Of a stretch of 64,000 nucleotides of DNA, positions 1 to 14,018 are shown one piece after another; positions within the stretch are counted from its first letter, which is position 1; each line of letters starts with the position of its first letter. The DNA is from Chrysomallon squamiferum. Taxonomy: Eukaryota > Mollusca > Gastropoda > Neomphalida > Peltospiridae. Position numbers and translations under genes: made by a program. The DNA lies in assembly GCA_012295275.1 (NCBI GenBank), contig CM022679.1:5363657-5427656 (forward strand), given 5' to 3'. The notes under the pieces are model-generated. The model did no database searches, was not told the DNA's origin, and saw only the letters and a list, made by a program, of their open reading frames with translations.

Positions 1-176
1 TCATGGTAAATAAAACTTATTTACATAATTCATTAATACAAATAGTCTGTGGACGGTCATAAATTCATGGATCAGAAAAAACTATTTACAGTCTCAAGTG
101 TATTGGCATGACCTTTATTTTATTATGTATAGGATTAAAAATAATTAAAGTAACTGTGCATTTTTTTTTTATAATA

Positions 177-227
<51 letters not shown>

Positions 228-621
228 TTATTGTCGTTTTGTATTTAACAATATGACAGCCAACAAGTTCAGAGTTTATATATAGCACAAACTTATTCAT
301 TAGTTATCGACAGAAATACTGAGTTATCATGATTATATAATTATTATTTTATCGCTTGGTAGTTGCATAATATTATGCACGTTATCTTTATTTTATTTTA
401 TTTTATTTTATTTTTACTGACCAGATATAATTTGAAATAGTTTACTATCTAGATTATATAATTCTTAGTAATTCAAGCAATAATGGTGCAGCTCATGATA
501 TAATTTAACGGGTTCTCTATGATATCTTTTCAAATATGCATCATGGTGGTAAAATAATTCTGATAAATCTATGCTTGTTGTTTGTCGTTCACTAGAGTAT
601 AATACCTAAATCTATTCACAG
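1..621 (+). other. probable intron of the polyketide synthase gene
   Basis: No reading frame is supported here. The stretch ends in a clear splice acceptor (ttcacag, AG at 620-621) directly before sequence coding TGTKAGDPVE, the conserved ketosynthase segment that normally follows a catalytic histidine. The remaining KS exons must therefore lie left of the window. It contains an (ATT)n tract at about 177-227 and a TTTTA run near 388-412. Confidence 0.7.
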
Positions 622-3600
622 GGACTGGAACAAAAGCTGGAGATCCCGTAGAAGTTCAGAGCTTAGGCAACTTTTTTCTGAGTATGGCGAAACAGAAGAA
701 GAGATATATTGGATCTGTGAAGACAAACATTGGTCATCTCGAACCCGCAGCTGGTGTAGCCGGACTCATCAAAGTCTTGCTCATGATGAAGAATAACAAG
801 ATTGTCAAGTCACTTTTGACAGGCGAGCAGAATCCAAACATTGACTTCCGAAAGTTCTCTTTTGAAGTTCCCACTGAAGTTCATGACTGGGACAACCCTA
901 AGAAAGTATCTTGCATAAATTCTTTCGGATTTGGTGGAAGCAACTGCCATGCCATTGTTACAAACTACAGAGAACCGCCTTGCGAGCTAAAACAAGAAAA
1001 TGTGACACCTTTGCTGTTTTGTTTCTCTGGACAGAACATGAAAGGGCTAAAAGACAGTATCCAGGAATTTATTTCATTTGCAGAAACGAACCCAGCAGAA
1101 GATGTTCGAGCCATATCATTTACCTCAACTGTAAGACGAGATCACTTTCATGTGAGGAAGGCGGTTACGGCTAATTCACTGAATGAACTGGTGGGAAAAC
1201 TGAAATCTGCACAGATGTCGGAATCGTCGCAGAGGCGCAAAGAATGATTTTCGTGTTTGGGGGAATGGGCACATCGTGGAAGGGAATGTGTAAAGAACTC
1301 ATGTCAGAGTTTGAAGTATTCAAAGAAAAGATTCTAGAGATTGACAGATGTTTGAAAGTTCACGTATCGTGGTCGCTGTATGAACGACTCATCAATGACT
1401 ACAATGTGGAAGACTCTTTGTTCGGACCACTTTCCATATTTGCATGTCAAGTGGCACTGGCCACCCTTTGGAAACATCTGGGAATTAATCCTGACTGTAT
1501 TGTTGGACAAAGCATAGGTGAAGTGGCAGCTTCTCATATTGCTGGAGTCTGGTCCCTTGAAGAAGCTGTGAAGATTATATTTTACAGAACCTCAGTCCTG
1601 TCTGATGCAACTGGGGGAAGAATGGTCATCTTTCGGAACATTTCAGTTAAAAAACTTGAAAAACTGATTTCGAAATATGAAGGCAGAGCAAACATAGCGC
1701 TTTATTACAGTCCAAAATCGTGTTGTGTCAGTGGTGATGCTGATGCAGTTGAAGAGGTGGAAAAAGCTTGCATTAACGAAAATGGGATTAATCTGCTTCC
1801 ACTGAAAGTCAACACAGCGTTCCACAGTCACCACACAGAAAAATCCAAAGACAAACTGCAAGAGCACTTGTCTGGCATGCAAGGCAGTAAACCTGATGTA
1901 GAAATCATATCAACAGTTACTGGAAAAGCAGCAACTGAATCAGACTTTACAACACCAGCTTACTGGGCAGATAATATCAGACAACCGGTTCTGTTTGGTC
2001 CAGCTATTGTTAACTCCATTAAAATTGAATATGTCAATGTCTTAGTTGAAATTGGTCCAAGACCTGTGCTGGGATCTCATATCTGTGACCTATTTACCGA
2101 GGAAAATGTTGTTGCAGTTCCTTCGATGAAACAGAATTCTGAACTCAGCTGTTTGATGGCAACAGTAGGGAAAATGTACGAACACGGCGTTAACTTCAAC
2201 TGGAAGACCTTATTCAAGGAAACAGAACAAAATACTGAACTACCAAGATACACTTTCTGCAGAAACAAATGTCTGTATGTATCAGAAACCTTTCGACAAC
2301 AGCTCATGGGTTTAGATGATACGAAAAATATTCATCCGTTTCTGAAAACAATCTACTACAAAGATTCACGCTGTGATCACAAAATCATCATTTCACCAAA
2401 CACAATAGGTAGTGTTTACGAACACAGATTTTCTGGAACTATTCTCATCCCTGGCGCTCTGTACGGCGAGGTCGGCTTTGCTCTCGGACAACACTACTTT
2501 GGAAAAGAAGAAAGTAAGAACTTGAGGGTTTCACTAAAATTCAAACACGCTGTCATACTGGAAAAGGATAAAATTGAAATACTTGACGTCGACATAATCA
2601 AAACAAAAAACCGAAATCAATACGATTCGTGGTGCATAAACAAAACAAATTGTACGTCAAGGGACAGGTCGTTTGCGAAAAGTCGGAAAACGAGAAAATT
2701 AACATTGAAAACATACGAGGAAGATGTCCGCAAGAAATCGAAAAAGATTTACTTTACAAGTATCTTCTAGAGTTTGGAATGACATTTGGAGAAATGCTGC
2801 AAATAGTTACAGAAACAGTGAGAGGCAAAACAGAAAGTTTGTCTCGAATATCGTTAAATACAGTGATCAAAGAAGAAATGAACGGAACCACGATTCACCC
2901 TGCGGTACTGGATGCCATGTTTCAGACTACAGCAACGTGCTATCCGGTTGATTCGGCTCTCCGAAGAGCTCTTCCAATTCTGGTTGACGGTCTCAGAGTA
3001 AGAAGACCGGTTGAAGACCACATGATTGCATACACTAGACTCCTGAATGGTGAATCCAGTTCAAACAAGCTCTTTCGCATCTTCTTGCTCACCGAGGAAG
3101 GTAACGTCATAGCAGAGGTTGATAAATATGTCTCTAAAACCGTTGGCTCACAGAAAGAAGAAATCATTTTCGAAATGCAGTGGCATCCTTCAGAAGAATT
3201 ACAAACCAAAAATATTCTTCTCCCAAAACAGAAAATATTGGTGATTGCTGACAACAAAGAAAATCAGCCACAAAACGGTTTTATTTATAACAACATGGAA
3301 ACCGTTCTGAAATTTGACGTGTCTTCGCTTTCACCTTTTTCTGCAGTGGTATTTATATGTCAGGTACGAAACACTGAAAATATTTCAGGTGCCGATATGC
3401 TAGAAATAGTCACAAACTGTGCAATGAATCTGAGAAGACTGTTAATGCACTTGAGCAACCAAAGTGCGACAGTCCCACTGTTCATAATCACTGAAAATGC
3501 AGTAAACATCGGGAACGACGTTTCAGTAGACTTGGTGGCTGGATCCTGCTGGGGGTTTGTGAGGACGGTAATGCGAGAGCAGATATATTCCTCGACAACC

Positions 3601-6600
3601 ATCGTAGACGTTCACACAGACCACTCTAACACGTTCCATGCTTTAATGTCCGCTGCTGTACAGTACCTCTTATCTGAAAAGAGTCGTCAAGGAATTGCTG
3701 AATTTGTCATAGATGAAAATCACATTTGGTATCAACAGCTGTTTCAAAATGAAGAAATGCCAATATTTCGTCTTAACAAATTTATCAGTCCCGCCAAAGC
3801 AACCATGTTTTCTGAGAGTGAGAATTCTGTTTTCCATCCATTTTTTGAATATGACAGTGAAACAGAATTCAGTTTAAATCCGAACACTGTAGACATTATG
3901 ACAACAAGCATAGTGATCCATAACTCTTTACTCTACCAGCAATGTGTTCCAGGTCCTCAGTCACTGACTTTTGGCACAAATATAATAACACTTGAAGGAG
4001 CTGGAAACGTGTGTGGACAAAATCATACGGAACAGAATGTGGCGTTTTTATTTCCTTGCAATGCCGGTTCAGTGATAACAGTTCCCCTGCACTGCACGAT
4101 ACATATCAGGAAAATTCCATTTTACACGCCGGGACTTCTGACTAAACTGTATCTACTCTGGCACCATTGCCTGTTACTGGAAAAACAGCAGGAAATTATG
4201 AACAAATCTAAACACCTCATCCAGCTGCCATTCTCCACGACTTGTCAAGGAAAACTGACAAATATTATCGTTCTCTGTTCTGAAGTCACTCTTCCAGTTG
4301 GAAAGGCACTTGCACTGATGCTCCAAACGGCAAATAAGACAAAGGACATTGAAATTCAAATATTTCATATCGACACTCACACCACAGTTCAAACGAATTA
4401 CGAAACAATAATTTTGTCTACGGTTCAGATGAAAGATAATGTTATTCAAGCAATCCGCAAATACTGGCCTGATGCTAAATATCTGATATGCATGGATCAG
4501 TTGCTTTCTAATCATGCTGCTCAACAGCTAAGTAATTACAATCGAATGCTTCAGATTCAGAGAATCAGATGTAACGATATTTTTACCTGCAGTTCAGTGA
4601 TAGCTACACTGCCCAAACTGGCTGCGTGGATTTCAAACAAAAAGAATTACGTCAACAAAGTTGCAGCAACATTAAAAGAACTTCCAAAAGATGAAACAAA
4701 ATCCAGTATCATTTCAATGATGCACTGCTCTACCATTCAGATTTTCGACAGCAGCGGTGTTAGTCCTTTGCCAGTGAAAACTACAGAGAAAGATTTACTT
4801 CGTCCTGATGGTCTGTATGTTGTAGTAGGAGGTCTAACTGGCCTCGGACGGGAATGTGTTAAATTTCTGGCTGAGAGTGGAGCAGGCGCAATTCTGATTA
4901 TGAATCGCCGAGAAGCACAGCGAGATCAAAAAGAGGAAGTAAAAGAACTGGAAACTTGCTTTGGCTGTAAAATTGTTGCCGATCAGGTTGATGTCACGAA
5001 CATGTTATCTTTGGAAAATTCTCTGAAAGCAGTTGAAGCTAAATTACCAAAATATAAGTTCAAAGGAGTTTTCTTCGGAGCTGGAGTTCTTGCAGACACG
5101 ACAATGATCAATATGACAGAAGACATGTTTCAGAAGGCGGCTTTACCCAAGATACAAGGAGCGTGGAATATGCATCTTCTCACCAAAAACATCCCTCTTG
5201 ACTTCTTCATCATGCATTCTTCAGTTGCAGCAGTATTTGGAAACCCTGGGCAGTCAAACTATGGAGCAGCCAACGCCTTCCTAGATTCATTAGCGCACAA
5301 CCGCAGACAGGCTGGACTTGCAGCACAGAGCATCAACTGGGGACCTCTTAAACTTGGAATGTTGAACGAGAAACCCGAACTTGTGCAAGCATTAGAAAGA
5401 GCAGGATATATTCCTCTTAGTACAGAAGAAATCCATAAATGTCTTCTTTCCGCACTTATGTTAGACATGCCTTCCATCTTGGCAGCCAAATTTAACTACA
5501 GTCAGTTAGCCAAAAGTATCCTTCATGAGAACAATGACGTACTGGAGTTTAAAGTAAGCTCTATCCTTGATATTCCAACCGCTGAAAATGTCAAAAATGA
5601 TTCTTCAAATATCAAACAGCACATCAACACAGAACAGCTTAAAAATATGGACAATAGCAAACGGCTTGAAAAAGTAAGAGAATACATTACTGAACTGTTG
5701 GGAAATGTTCTCAGCTTCGATCTGGCAGATTTCGATTTAGATAAAGGTGTGCAAGAGTTGGGATTGGACTCGATGCAAGCAATGACCCTCAGCAACCAAA
5801 TCAACCAAACGTTTCAAGTACGGATCACTCCGGCTGGTCTCTTACAGCAAAACCTGTCAGTAAATGGGATCACAGATCAAATTAGTTCCTCTTTGTTTAA
5901 TCAAGACCATTCACCTGTTATTGTAGATCCTAACAGCACTTCAGCTTTACTTGAACAGTCACTGTCTTACATGGAACATGTTTTCTATCAGATGTACTCT
6001 GAAAACCCTGCTGACCCCAGTTTATTTTTCCTGGCTGAATTAACACTTCCAGACTCTGCAGCCAATCCAGAACTGTGGAGAAGGGTATCCGCAGAGCTGA
6101 TGTCAAGACACGAAGTTCTGAGGACTACGTTTGAAAAAGTGCCGGAAAGTGAAAACTTCAGATGGAACGTGAAGAGAAAAGTGAATGCAGTAGGAATGAA
6201 ACCTGATTTCACGGTACTGGAAACAGAACAGTTGGCTGAAATAGAGGAGAAAACAACAGAAGCTTTTCATTTAGAAACAAAAGGTCCACTTCGCTTTATT
6301 CTGATTCATGGTAAAACATCGCGTTTGAGAATAGTGTACAACAACATCGGCTTTGATATGCAAGCCATCGGCGTGATATTTCAAGATCTTATAACAGTTT
6401 TTATCTCTGTCCAGTTTATGTTCACACTTCAAGATCTGAAAACTGTGGGAGGAAGTCTGATAGTCGTGGAGATGGAGAAGATACTGCAGGAGAAGGGTGA
6501 TGACCTGAAACACTTTTGGAAACATACACTTGATGTTGATATTCCAGAAATTAGCTTAGGCGATGTAAATCTTCAGAGAGAAGTGACATTTGAAACATTT

Positions 6601-7305
6601 GGAAAAGAAAAGGTAACTCTGACACGTGATGTTTATGAAGCACTTCAACGAGTGTCCATGTCAACTGGCTTGAGCATGTTCAAGCTGCTGGCCTCAGCTT
6701 ATCAACTACTACTTCATCTGACATCCGGTGAAGCCGTTGTCGTTCTTCTAGCTGCAGTCGACGTCAAGCAGCACATTGGAAGCGTCAGTCACGCCGTGGG
6801 GAGGGGAGCAAATCTCATTCCTTTGTTAGCCACGTTTTCGTCCGATGACGTTAGCTGCGCCGACTTTCTCAAGAGCAACGAAACTTCAATTCAGACGTCA
6901 TTAGATCACTGCTTGTGTCCACTGGATGTCATCGAGGATCTTGTCAGCGCTGAGAAATTCAGAAACATTACTAGAAATAAGATAGTCATGGTCGAAAACG
7001 ATTTTTCTGTATCTTTGTCACAGCTGGGAAAAGAAAGAGGCTATGCATTTGACATCATCAGAACCGAAGACATGGGGACTCATGCAGAGGCCCAGCTCAG
7101 TTTGTGGAATAGTCCAAAAGAAAAGAAAATGACACTTGAACTGACGTACAACACAAATGTTATATCCTCCAAACGCGCTAAAACAGTGATGCGCGCTCTT
7201 AGAGACATTGCTATTAAAATTGGCAACGACGTCAGTCTCACGATTGCAAGTTTGCGGAGCATAGGAAACCTTGAAGAGATCAACTCACTCGATGCTTATC
7301 TGTAG
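622..7305 (+). CDS. animal FAS-like type I polyketide synthase, 3' part, with two apparent frameshifts
   Basis: Multidomain cytosolic enzyme expected to build a polyketide or unusual lipid from malonyl-type units. Seen in order (nucleotides): end of KS with NIGHLEPAAG (622-970); AT with GQSIGE (Ser codon 1511) and AFHSHH (1244-2200); DH with HRFSGTILIPG (His codon 2423) and HPAVLDAMFQ (2330-3130); structural half-KR (3165-3760); degenerate ER (3860-4560); KR with GGLTGLG and the Ser/Tyr/Asn set HSS..NYGAANAF (4801-5500); ACP with GLDSMQ (Ser codon 5770); condensation-like domain (5947-7302). No methyltransferase or thioesterase is visible. The reading frame shifts at about 1200-1243, between KS and AT, and at about 2601-2616 inside DH, in an A-rich run; both breaks sit in conserved domains and each looks like one missing base. 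Everything from 622 to the TAG at 7303-7305 is one exon. A fatty acid synthase is less likely because the ER is degenerate and there is no thioesterase. Confidence 0.9.
5947..7302 (+). other. C-terminal condensation-like domain of the polyketide synthase
   Basis: Follows the ACP directly in the same frame (about 450 residues). RHEVLRTTFE at 6106-6135 is the hallmark of the N-lobe in the condensation / CoA-dependent acyltransferase superfamily. The catalytic HHxxxD motif is expected about 75 residues later; NNIGFD stands there (6340-6357), so the Asp is kept and both His are replaced by Asn. A latch-like C-lobe follows to the stop. Seen: the position, and the missing His pair. Inferred: the domain is non-catalytic, or works without the usual general base, as a product-release or docking module. 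Confidence 0.75.
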
Positions 7306-7624
7306 AAAAGAAAACGAAAACAGAAAAAAAAAGAAAGAAAAAGGGTCTACTTTGATGCGATCGAACAGTTTCCATCACTGAATGATTAACACTTCGATTT
7401 CAGACGACAATAATACAAAACGATAATTAAATTTCAGTTCGTGCCAATGTAAGCTGTTATAACATTACAGAAAAATTAGGTAGTAGTCATCATAACTAAA
7501 AATTTCAGCTCTAATTTGCATGAAAAATGTAATTGCGTAGTAGGCCCAATTTGATGCCAGCAAGGTCAAATCATAGCACTCAAGTAAAAAAAAAAAAAAA
7601 AAAGTAAATGAAAAAGAAATCAAT

Positions 7625-7630
7625 AATAAA
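7625..7630 (+). terminator. candidate polyadenylation signal of the polyketide synthase
   Basis: AATAAA about 320 bp after the TAG stop codon, on the coding strand, in an A-rich 3' region. No transcript evidence; other AATAAA-like words occur nearby in this AT-rich stretch. Confidence 0.35.
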
Positions 7631-8279
7631 AAAATCATTTTATATGTTTTATGTAAAGATTTGGTAATCATTGCAAATTAAAGTATGGTATGTAGTTAGA
7701 GAAAGGTATGTATTTAAATATAACTTTCATAAAATATAATGAATTATTATGAACTGGTATATAGTAATGTAATTTAATTCCTATAAAATGAATGACCAAT
7801 GGAAATTCAACAATTTTTGTTTTATTATTTCATTCCATTTATATGATGTGATAATATATATTTACTTTTTTATTATTGTTTTTGTGGATATTATTAGTAG
7901 TATTAGTATTCATATTAAAACTACTTCTATTACACTGTCGACTATTGTTACGATTATCACCGTCTTTACTATCATTGCTGGATTATCCCATTTTGCATAT
8001 CTATAAATCCTTTCGTGATTTTTTGTAAATATCGTATATACAAATACCCTATGTGTAAAGAATGTTTTTCATATCTTAAAATTGTGCTGATTTTGTTGAA
8101 GCGATATAAGTTTTTCTTTTTCAATCTTTTTTTTTTTTTTTTTTTTTTTTTTTCAGTTATGATACATGTATATATTAAGTGGCTACTTCAGTTTTTTATT
8201 ACTAAATTTTTGTAATCCATGTTGAATTTTTTTAGATGCTTTTGATTTTCAGTTTCTTCAAGAATACTGAATTTCATGT

Positions 8280-8760
8280 ACATACTGTATTAGTGTGGTC
8301 GTTAATCAGTAGTAAATATTTACCGAGTGTTAGTGATTTTTATCCGCATATTCGTAACACTGACAGTTACCTACTTTGATTTTTTTACTCCTAAATATTT
8401 TCTTCAGATTTAGTGATAAATATTTGCACATAACACATTTTCATAACATCTCTACTATGTATTTCAACACAATACATTAATACATCCCACGAATTGAATA
8501 CTGACAATATGTTTTCCTAATGGCAAAATGTTACTTCTTAGTATTGAATATTAACAACACATTATGTTTTCAGTTTCTGTGTACTGAATATTTTCATACA
8601 TTATATTTTCAGTTCGCTGTACGTAGTACTGACACATTATATTTTCCATTTGCAAATATTTTTCTCGCATTACATTTTCAGCATATTAAAAATATATTAT
8701 TGAATATTTTCCGTTCGTAATAATAATTTTTCTTCATATCTTTTTTCATACATTACCTTT
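8280..8760 (+). repeat. degenerate AT-rich minisatellite
   Basis: Irregular copies of a unit of roughly 45-55 bp resembling tactgaatattttcatac followed by attatattttcagt. Copies differ in length and sequence, so this is an old array. Confidence 0.5.
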
Positions 8761-8925
8761 TTCGTTCCCGACAATGGAATTTTTGAAAAAAAGGGAGAGG
8801 AAGTTCTTAATGTATATATATATAATTATAATCTGACCTTGCTTGCATTAAAATGATGATGTCGCTAGGGATACATGTATGACAGAAAAAAGTAAACAAT
8901 AACATAAGAAAATGTACACCATATA

Positions 8926-8930
<5 letters not shown>

Positions 8931-9001
<71 letters not shown>
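8931..9001 (+). repeat. (GA)n microsatellite
   Basis: Uninterrupted GA dinucleotides for about 70 bp, followed by an (ATT)n tract at about 9018-9068. Confidence 0.95.
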
Positions 9002-9002
<1 letters not shown>

Positions 9003-9017
9003 GATTAATAAAAATGA

Positions 9018-9070
<53 letters not shown>

Positions 9071-9367
9071 AAGTTATATTAAAATAGTTTTCTTGCAATA
9101 AGTGCAGAATTTAAATGAAATATATATATATATATATATATCATTTTCCACATTACTTGTTTCCATTTTTTGTTGTTTTTCGTTGTTTTTTTTGTTGTTT
9201 TTTTAAGAAAACAATTTTAAAAAGAAAACTACAAAAGCTTCCATATTCTTTGGAATTATTTTATTTATTTTGTTTTATTTTATTTTTATTTATTTATTTA
9301 TTTATTATTATTTTAAGAACACTTTTGAAATGGAAACTACAATTGATCCTACTTTTGTTGGAATTTC

Positions 9368-9398
<31 letters not shown>

Positions 9399-9526
9399 TC
9401 ACTTTTCGAGAAAAAAACCGGTATATTTTCTTTTATATTTTAAATTTATTTTATTTTTATCATATTGGATTTATATATAAATAATAAAGACTTTTTTAAC
9501 AACACTGAAATTATCGATTTTTTTAA

Positions 9527-9615
9527 GTTTAGTTAAATAAATTAGAATTTTTTTTTTTAAAACCATATTTTTTTTATATTCAAATATATATAAGAATTAT
9601 TAATTACTTTAGAAA

Positions 9616-9681
<66 letters not shown>

Positions 9682-10108
9682 TTATATTTTATATTTTATT
9701 TTTTTTTTTATTTTGGATTTTATCATTCACTAGATATATACATTATTTTATATAAATAATTTTTTTTTTCACACTGAAATGTGTGATTTTCTTTCAGAGT
9801 ATTTTGAAAAAAAAATAAAACGATATATTTTTTTCTTGTTTTTATATTTTTTTTTTATATTTATTTTTCTTTTTATTAATTTGGATTTTATCATTAACTA
9901 GATATATACGTTTTTGTACAAACATATAGACATTTTCTGTTACAGAATAGCGAAAAACCAGCATTTTGTTACTTTATAGAGTTTTTGAAGTTTAGTTATA
10001 TAAAATAGAATTTTTTTTTTCTTGTTCTTTTAAAATAATTTTTTTTATATATATATTCAAATATATCTAAGGACTTTTAATTACTTTAGAAAACGTTTAT
10101 TATGATTA

Positions 10109-10110
<2 letters not shown>
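9527..10110 (+). repeat. direct duplication of an AT-rich segment
   Basis: The segment beginning aagtttagttaaataaa at 9527 recurs at about 9990 as aagtttagttatataaaa. Both copies are followed by a T-rich run, a ttcaaatatat word, and attactttagaaaa with an (ATT)n tract. A second shared word, ggattttatcatt, then tagatatatac, occurs near 9715 and 9880. Confidence 0.55.
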
Positions 10111-10151
<41 letters not shown>

Positions 10152-12212
10152 ATTCTTTGTACAAACATACATATAATACTTATAATCACATTATACTAAT
10201 TTTGTAACATTATACGTGTATTTGAGTAGCGATGTAAACGTAATGAAATATGTTTTGAATTAATTTTGAAAATAACGTTCTGCTGTGCTCCATTCTAGGC
10301 GATAACCATGCTGAGAAATAAAAATATTCAGGCATATAATAAACAAGAAAACAATCGTTATGTTTGCAAACAATTATATATATGTTAGCCATATACTTAA
10401 TTATTATCTCTAATTGGAGAAAATTATTTTCTTGAGTGCTCAGTATTTCTATTAAATTAGGTTTATGCAGTTCTCATACAAAAATAAAATTAATGAGAAT
10501 CAATATATGTTTTTAACTTAATTTTTTAATACATATTTTAATTTTTTTATTATTATTATTTATTTATTATTATTATTATTCTTAAACATATTTAATATCG
10601 AATGTAGTGTACCAAACATTTCATGGAAAATAATGGGGAAAAAAATATAAAAGTAGCTTGATGATTTGATACTTAAACAGAATTATAAAGAACAAGCTCG
10701 TGGTTTATATACACCTCTACGTAACAACAGTACGAAAGGAATGCTTCTATTTGCTGATTTTTTAAATTAATTAATTTATTTATTTATTTTAAAGAAATCT
10801 TATAACGATATTTCTCGGCAAAAGGTAGTTGTGAGTTGAATATTGTGAAAAATAATGTTCATATTAATCAGAATTAATCTAATATTCAGTGTAATCCATA
10901 ATTAGGTTTAGTATATACATAATTTATTGCAAACAATCCTATCAAAACTGTTAAATAACTAAGATTGTTTTAACATTTGAAACTGTTTTATTATTGTGTT
11001 GCTACATTATCGCATTCAGGGAATAATTTGATAAATATTAAGCCGAAAATATACGTAATACTTTAAATATTTTTAATCACGAGAGCATTTTTTATTTGTT
11101 TTGTTGTTTTAATTAATTAGTTTATTTATTTATTTGTTAGTTTGTTTGTTTTGTTTTGTTTTGGATTTGTAGGGGGGTTATTGGGTTTTTTGTTTTATAA
11201 TTTAATGCTAGGCATATTCAGATATAATTCTGATTACTGAGCCATATATTCAGTCAATTTTGAAATATATAAAATCAAATTATTCCCTATTTTGAGTTCT
11301 ATTAATAGGAAAGATTATATCCAACTAGTGTATTATTATAATATATGTTTTTTTTCAGATAATTATTACCTTATTAAAAGAATAAATACCTGTATTAGAT
11401 TTTTTAACTTTAAAACTGTCTTTTGTACATGTCTGTACCTGTCTGCTGTTATTTACAGTTATGAATAGGATACCTCACTTCTGATTACATACCTCACTTC
11501 CCTTTATCTACATTATTCAAGTAAATTGTTTTATACAGTAAAAAATTATTTTCGAAAATGAATAAAAATGAAAATTTAAAACCGTGTATGTGTGTGCATA
11601 TATTTTTGTTTGTGTGTAAGTGCGTGTTTGTGAGTTTATATTATTTGTATGTGTCTACAAATATATTTTTATTAACTTGCATGAATAATAACGGGAAAAC
11701 ATAACAATAAATAAATTAATTAATAAACAATCGGATAAACAAACAAAGAAACAAATAAATTAATTAATAAATAAAATACAAGCTCACCAGTTCAAGCACA
11801 GGTTTAATATTTATTATTTTACTACAAACACTGAAATCTCACAACAGGTGAACAAAGAAAAACATGAACAGTTTGTTAGAAGACAGGACATTTGTTAGCG
11901 GGATTCATTGTCGAGTACAATCGACATCTGTGGACGATAAGTGGACGGAAATTCTTCAGGGTTTCGTTGATTCAGGAAATAGAAAGGAAAGAAGAACTGA
12001 ATGAGTGAACGAAAAAAGAAATAATACATGAATGAATGAAGCCGAAAGTGAAGCTTTTAAGGAGCACTGTATCACACGCACAAACACACACATATATATT
12101 TATAAATAAATAAATACACAAGTAAATAAGTAAACAAAATAACACACAAAGAAATAAATAAACGAACAAACAACTAAATGAACAAAGAAACAAAAAAACA
12201 AAAACAAGCAAA

Positions 12213-12247
<35 letters not shown>

Positions 12248-13289
12248 AGCACTTGTTGAAAAAAAGAGTGGACTGCTGGTTTGTGTTCCTCAGTGAATTT
12301 ATTTGTTCTTTATTGCTGAATACACTACATCTTAGAACTAAAATATAACTGAAATAAGTTTAATAAATATCTCTGATCAAAGTTTTGTAAGTACTCTTTA
12401 TTACGATTTCAAACAAGAAGAGAAGATACGATAAAGCTTATCATTCAACTTGAAATATCCTTAATATATGACGTATTTGAATCTCATTTCTGTGTGCATA
12501 GGTGCTTTGGAGGCACTCGCTCGACAGGGTCAATAACGACAGTTTATTTTTCCAGATACGTGACATCAGCTATCAGTCTAATAAAGAAATGACCCAGCAC
12601 AAATGTACAATCCAAAATAAACACAACAATTATAAACATATTTATAAGCCACCACTGTTACACATTTATTAGATTTATCTAAGTCCAGATATGTTTAAGC
12701 GATTATTTAGTGCAATAAATTCAGTGCTTCTTTCTTTTTCTTTTCGTTTTTTTTTTCTTGCGTGTGTGTGTGTGTACGTACTTATGTGCGTACGAGCATT
12801 AAGTTTTAACTGCTTGCGATATATCTCAAAAGCCAACGCAAGCACTGAAATATATTTTATATTCAATAAGTTTAATACATGAGCAGTTACATACAATATT
12901 CAACCCATAAGTTTTAACATGAGCGGTTACATACAGCATGTTCTAGAAGACACGGGTCATAATTTTTCAGCTTACAACAATAAACTGAAGATACAAGTAA
13001 TTCTAGCTGACTTCTTGGGGAAAACCCGGATTCTTTTTTTCTCCTGAGAAAATCTTAGATGTGTGTATTTTCATTGGCTCAGATATGTTTTCTTCCCGTT
13101 CGTTTGTTTGTGGGTGTTTTTTGTTCTTTTTCCTTTCTTAGTTCAGGGCTTCCATGGTAGCACAACAAATACAGGTTAAGAATAACTTGTACTGACTGAC
13201 CAGGATATACTGTGTTGGTTTTCTTTCCTGAGAAAATCTTAGAAGTGTATTTTCAGTGGCTCAAACATTTCTTCTTGCTTTTTCCTTCT

Positions 13290-13320
<31 letters not shown>

Positions 13321-13917
13321 TTGTGTAACTGACTTTAATACACGTCTGTGCCTAAGCACATTTATTTTCATAAAGTTGACAGTTTTTATAGAATACCTCA
13401 CTTAATAAATGAATAAATGAAAAAAGAAAGAATATATGAATGGATGAAGAAAATGAACGAAGGAATTAGTCAATACATAAATGAAAGAATGATTGGATGA
13501 ATAGGTAAGTGAACGAATGAATGAGAAAACAAAACAAAAGAACGTGTTCTTGACCGGAAAAACAATAATATGAGGGAATGAATGAACGATTAAGTAACAT
13601 ATATTTTCGTAGACAGTACAGCCGAAGATGAACGTCTGAACGAGCGCTGTATTAAATCATTATAAAACAACAACAACATCACCAACAACAACAACAATAA
13701 TGAAAATAAAAAATATAACAAACAAAATTAATTAATTATATTCATTTCATTAGTTTTATAATAGTGGTATTCTTGTTTAATATTTTCTGTTTAGCTCACA
13801 ATAATAAAATAGTGAATTTATTGTTAAAACGTATAAGTGTGGAGATTGTACTGAAAAGATTTAATAAAAAGAGTAGACCAAGCGTATCTGCGATATGTCA
13901 CACATTCGAGTTTCAAA

Positions 13918-14018
13918 ATAAATAAATAAATAAACAAACAAACAAACAAACAAACAAACAAACAAACAAACAAACAAACAAACAAACAAACAAACAAACA
14001 AACAAACAAATAAATAAA
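13918..14018 (+). repeat. (AAAC)n microsatellite
   Basis: About twenty AAAC units flanked by AAAT units. It lies inside the second copy of the local duplication and is absent from the first. Confidence 0.9.

Noticed and set aside
622-7305. Fatty acid synthase as the identity of the first gene
   Set aside because: The ER lacks its cofactor motif, there is no thioesterase, and a condensation-like domain follows the ACP; a FAS-like polyketide synthase fits better.
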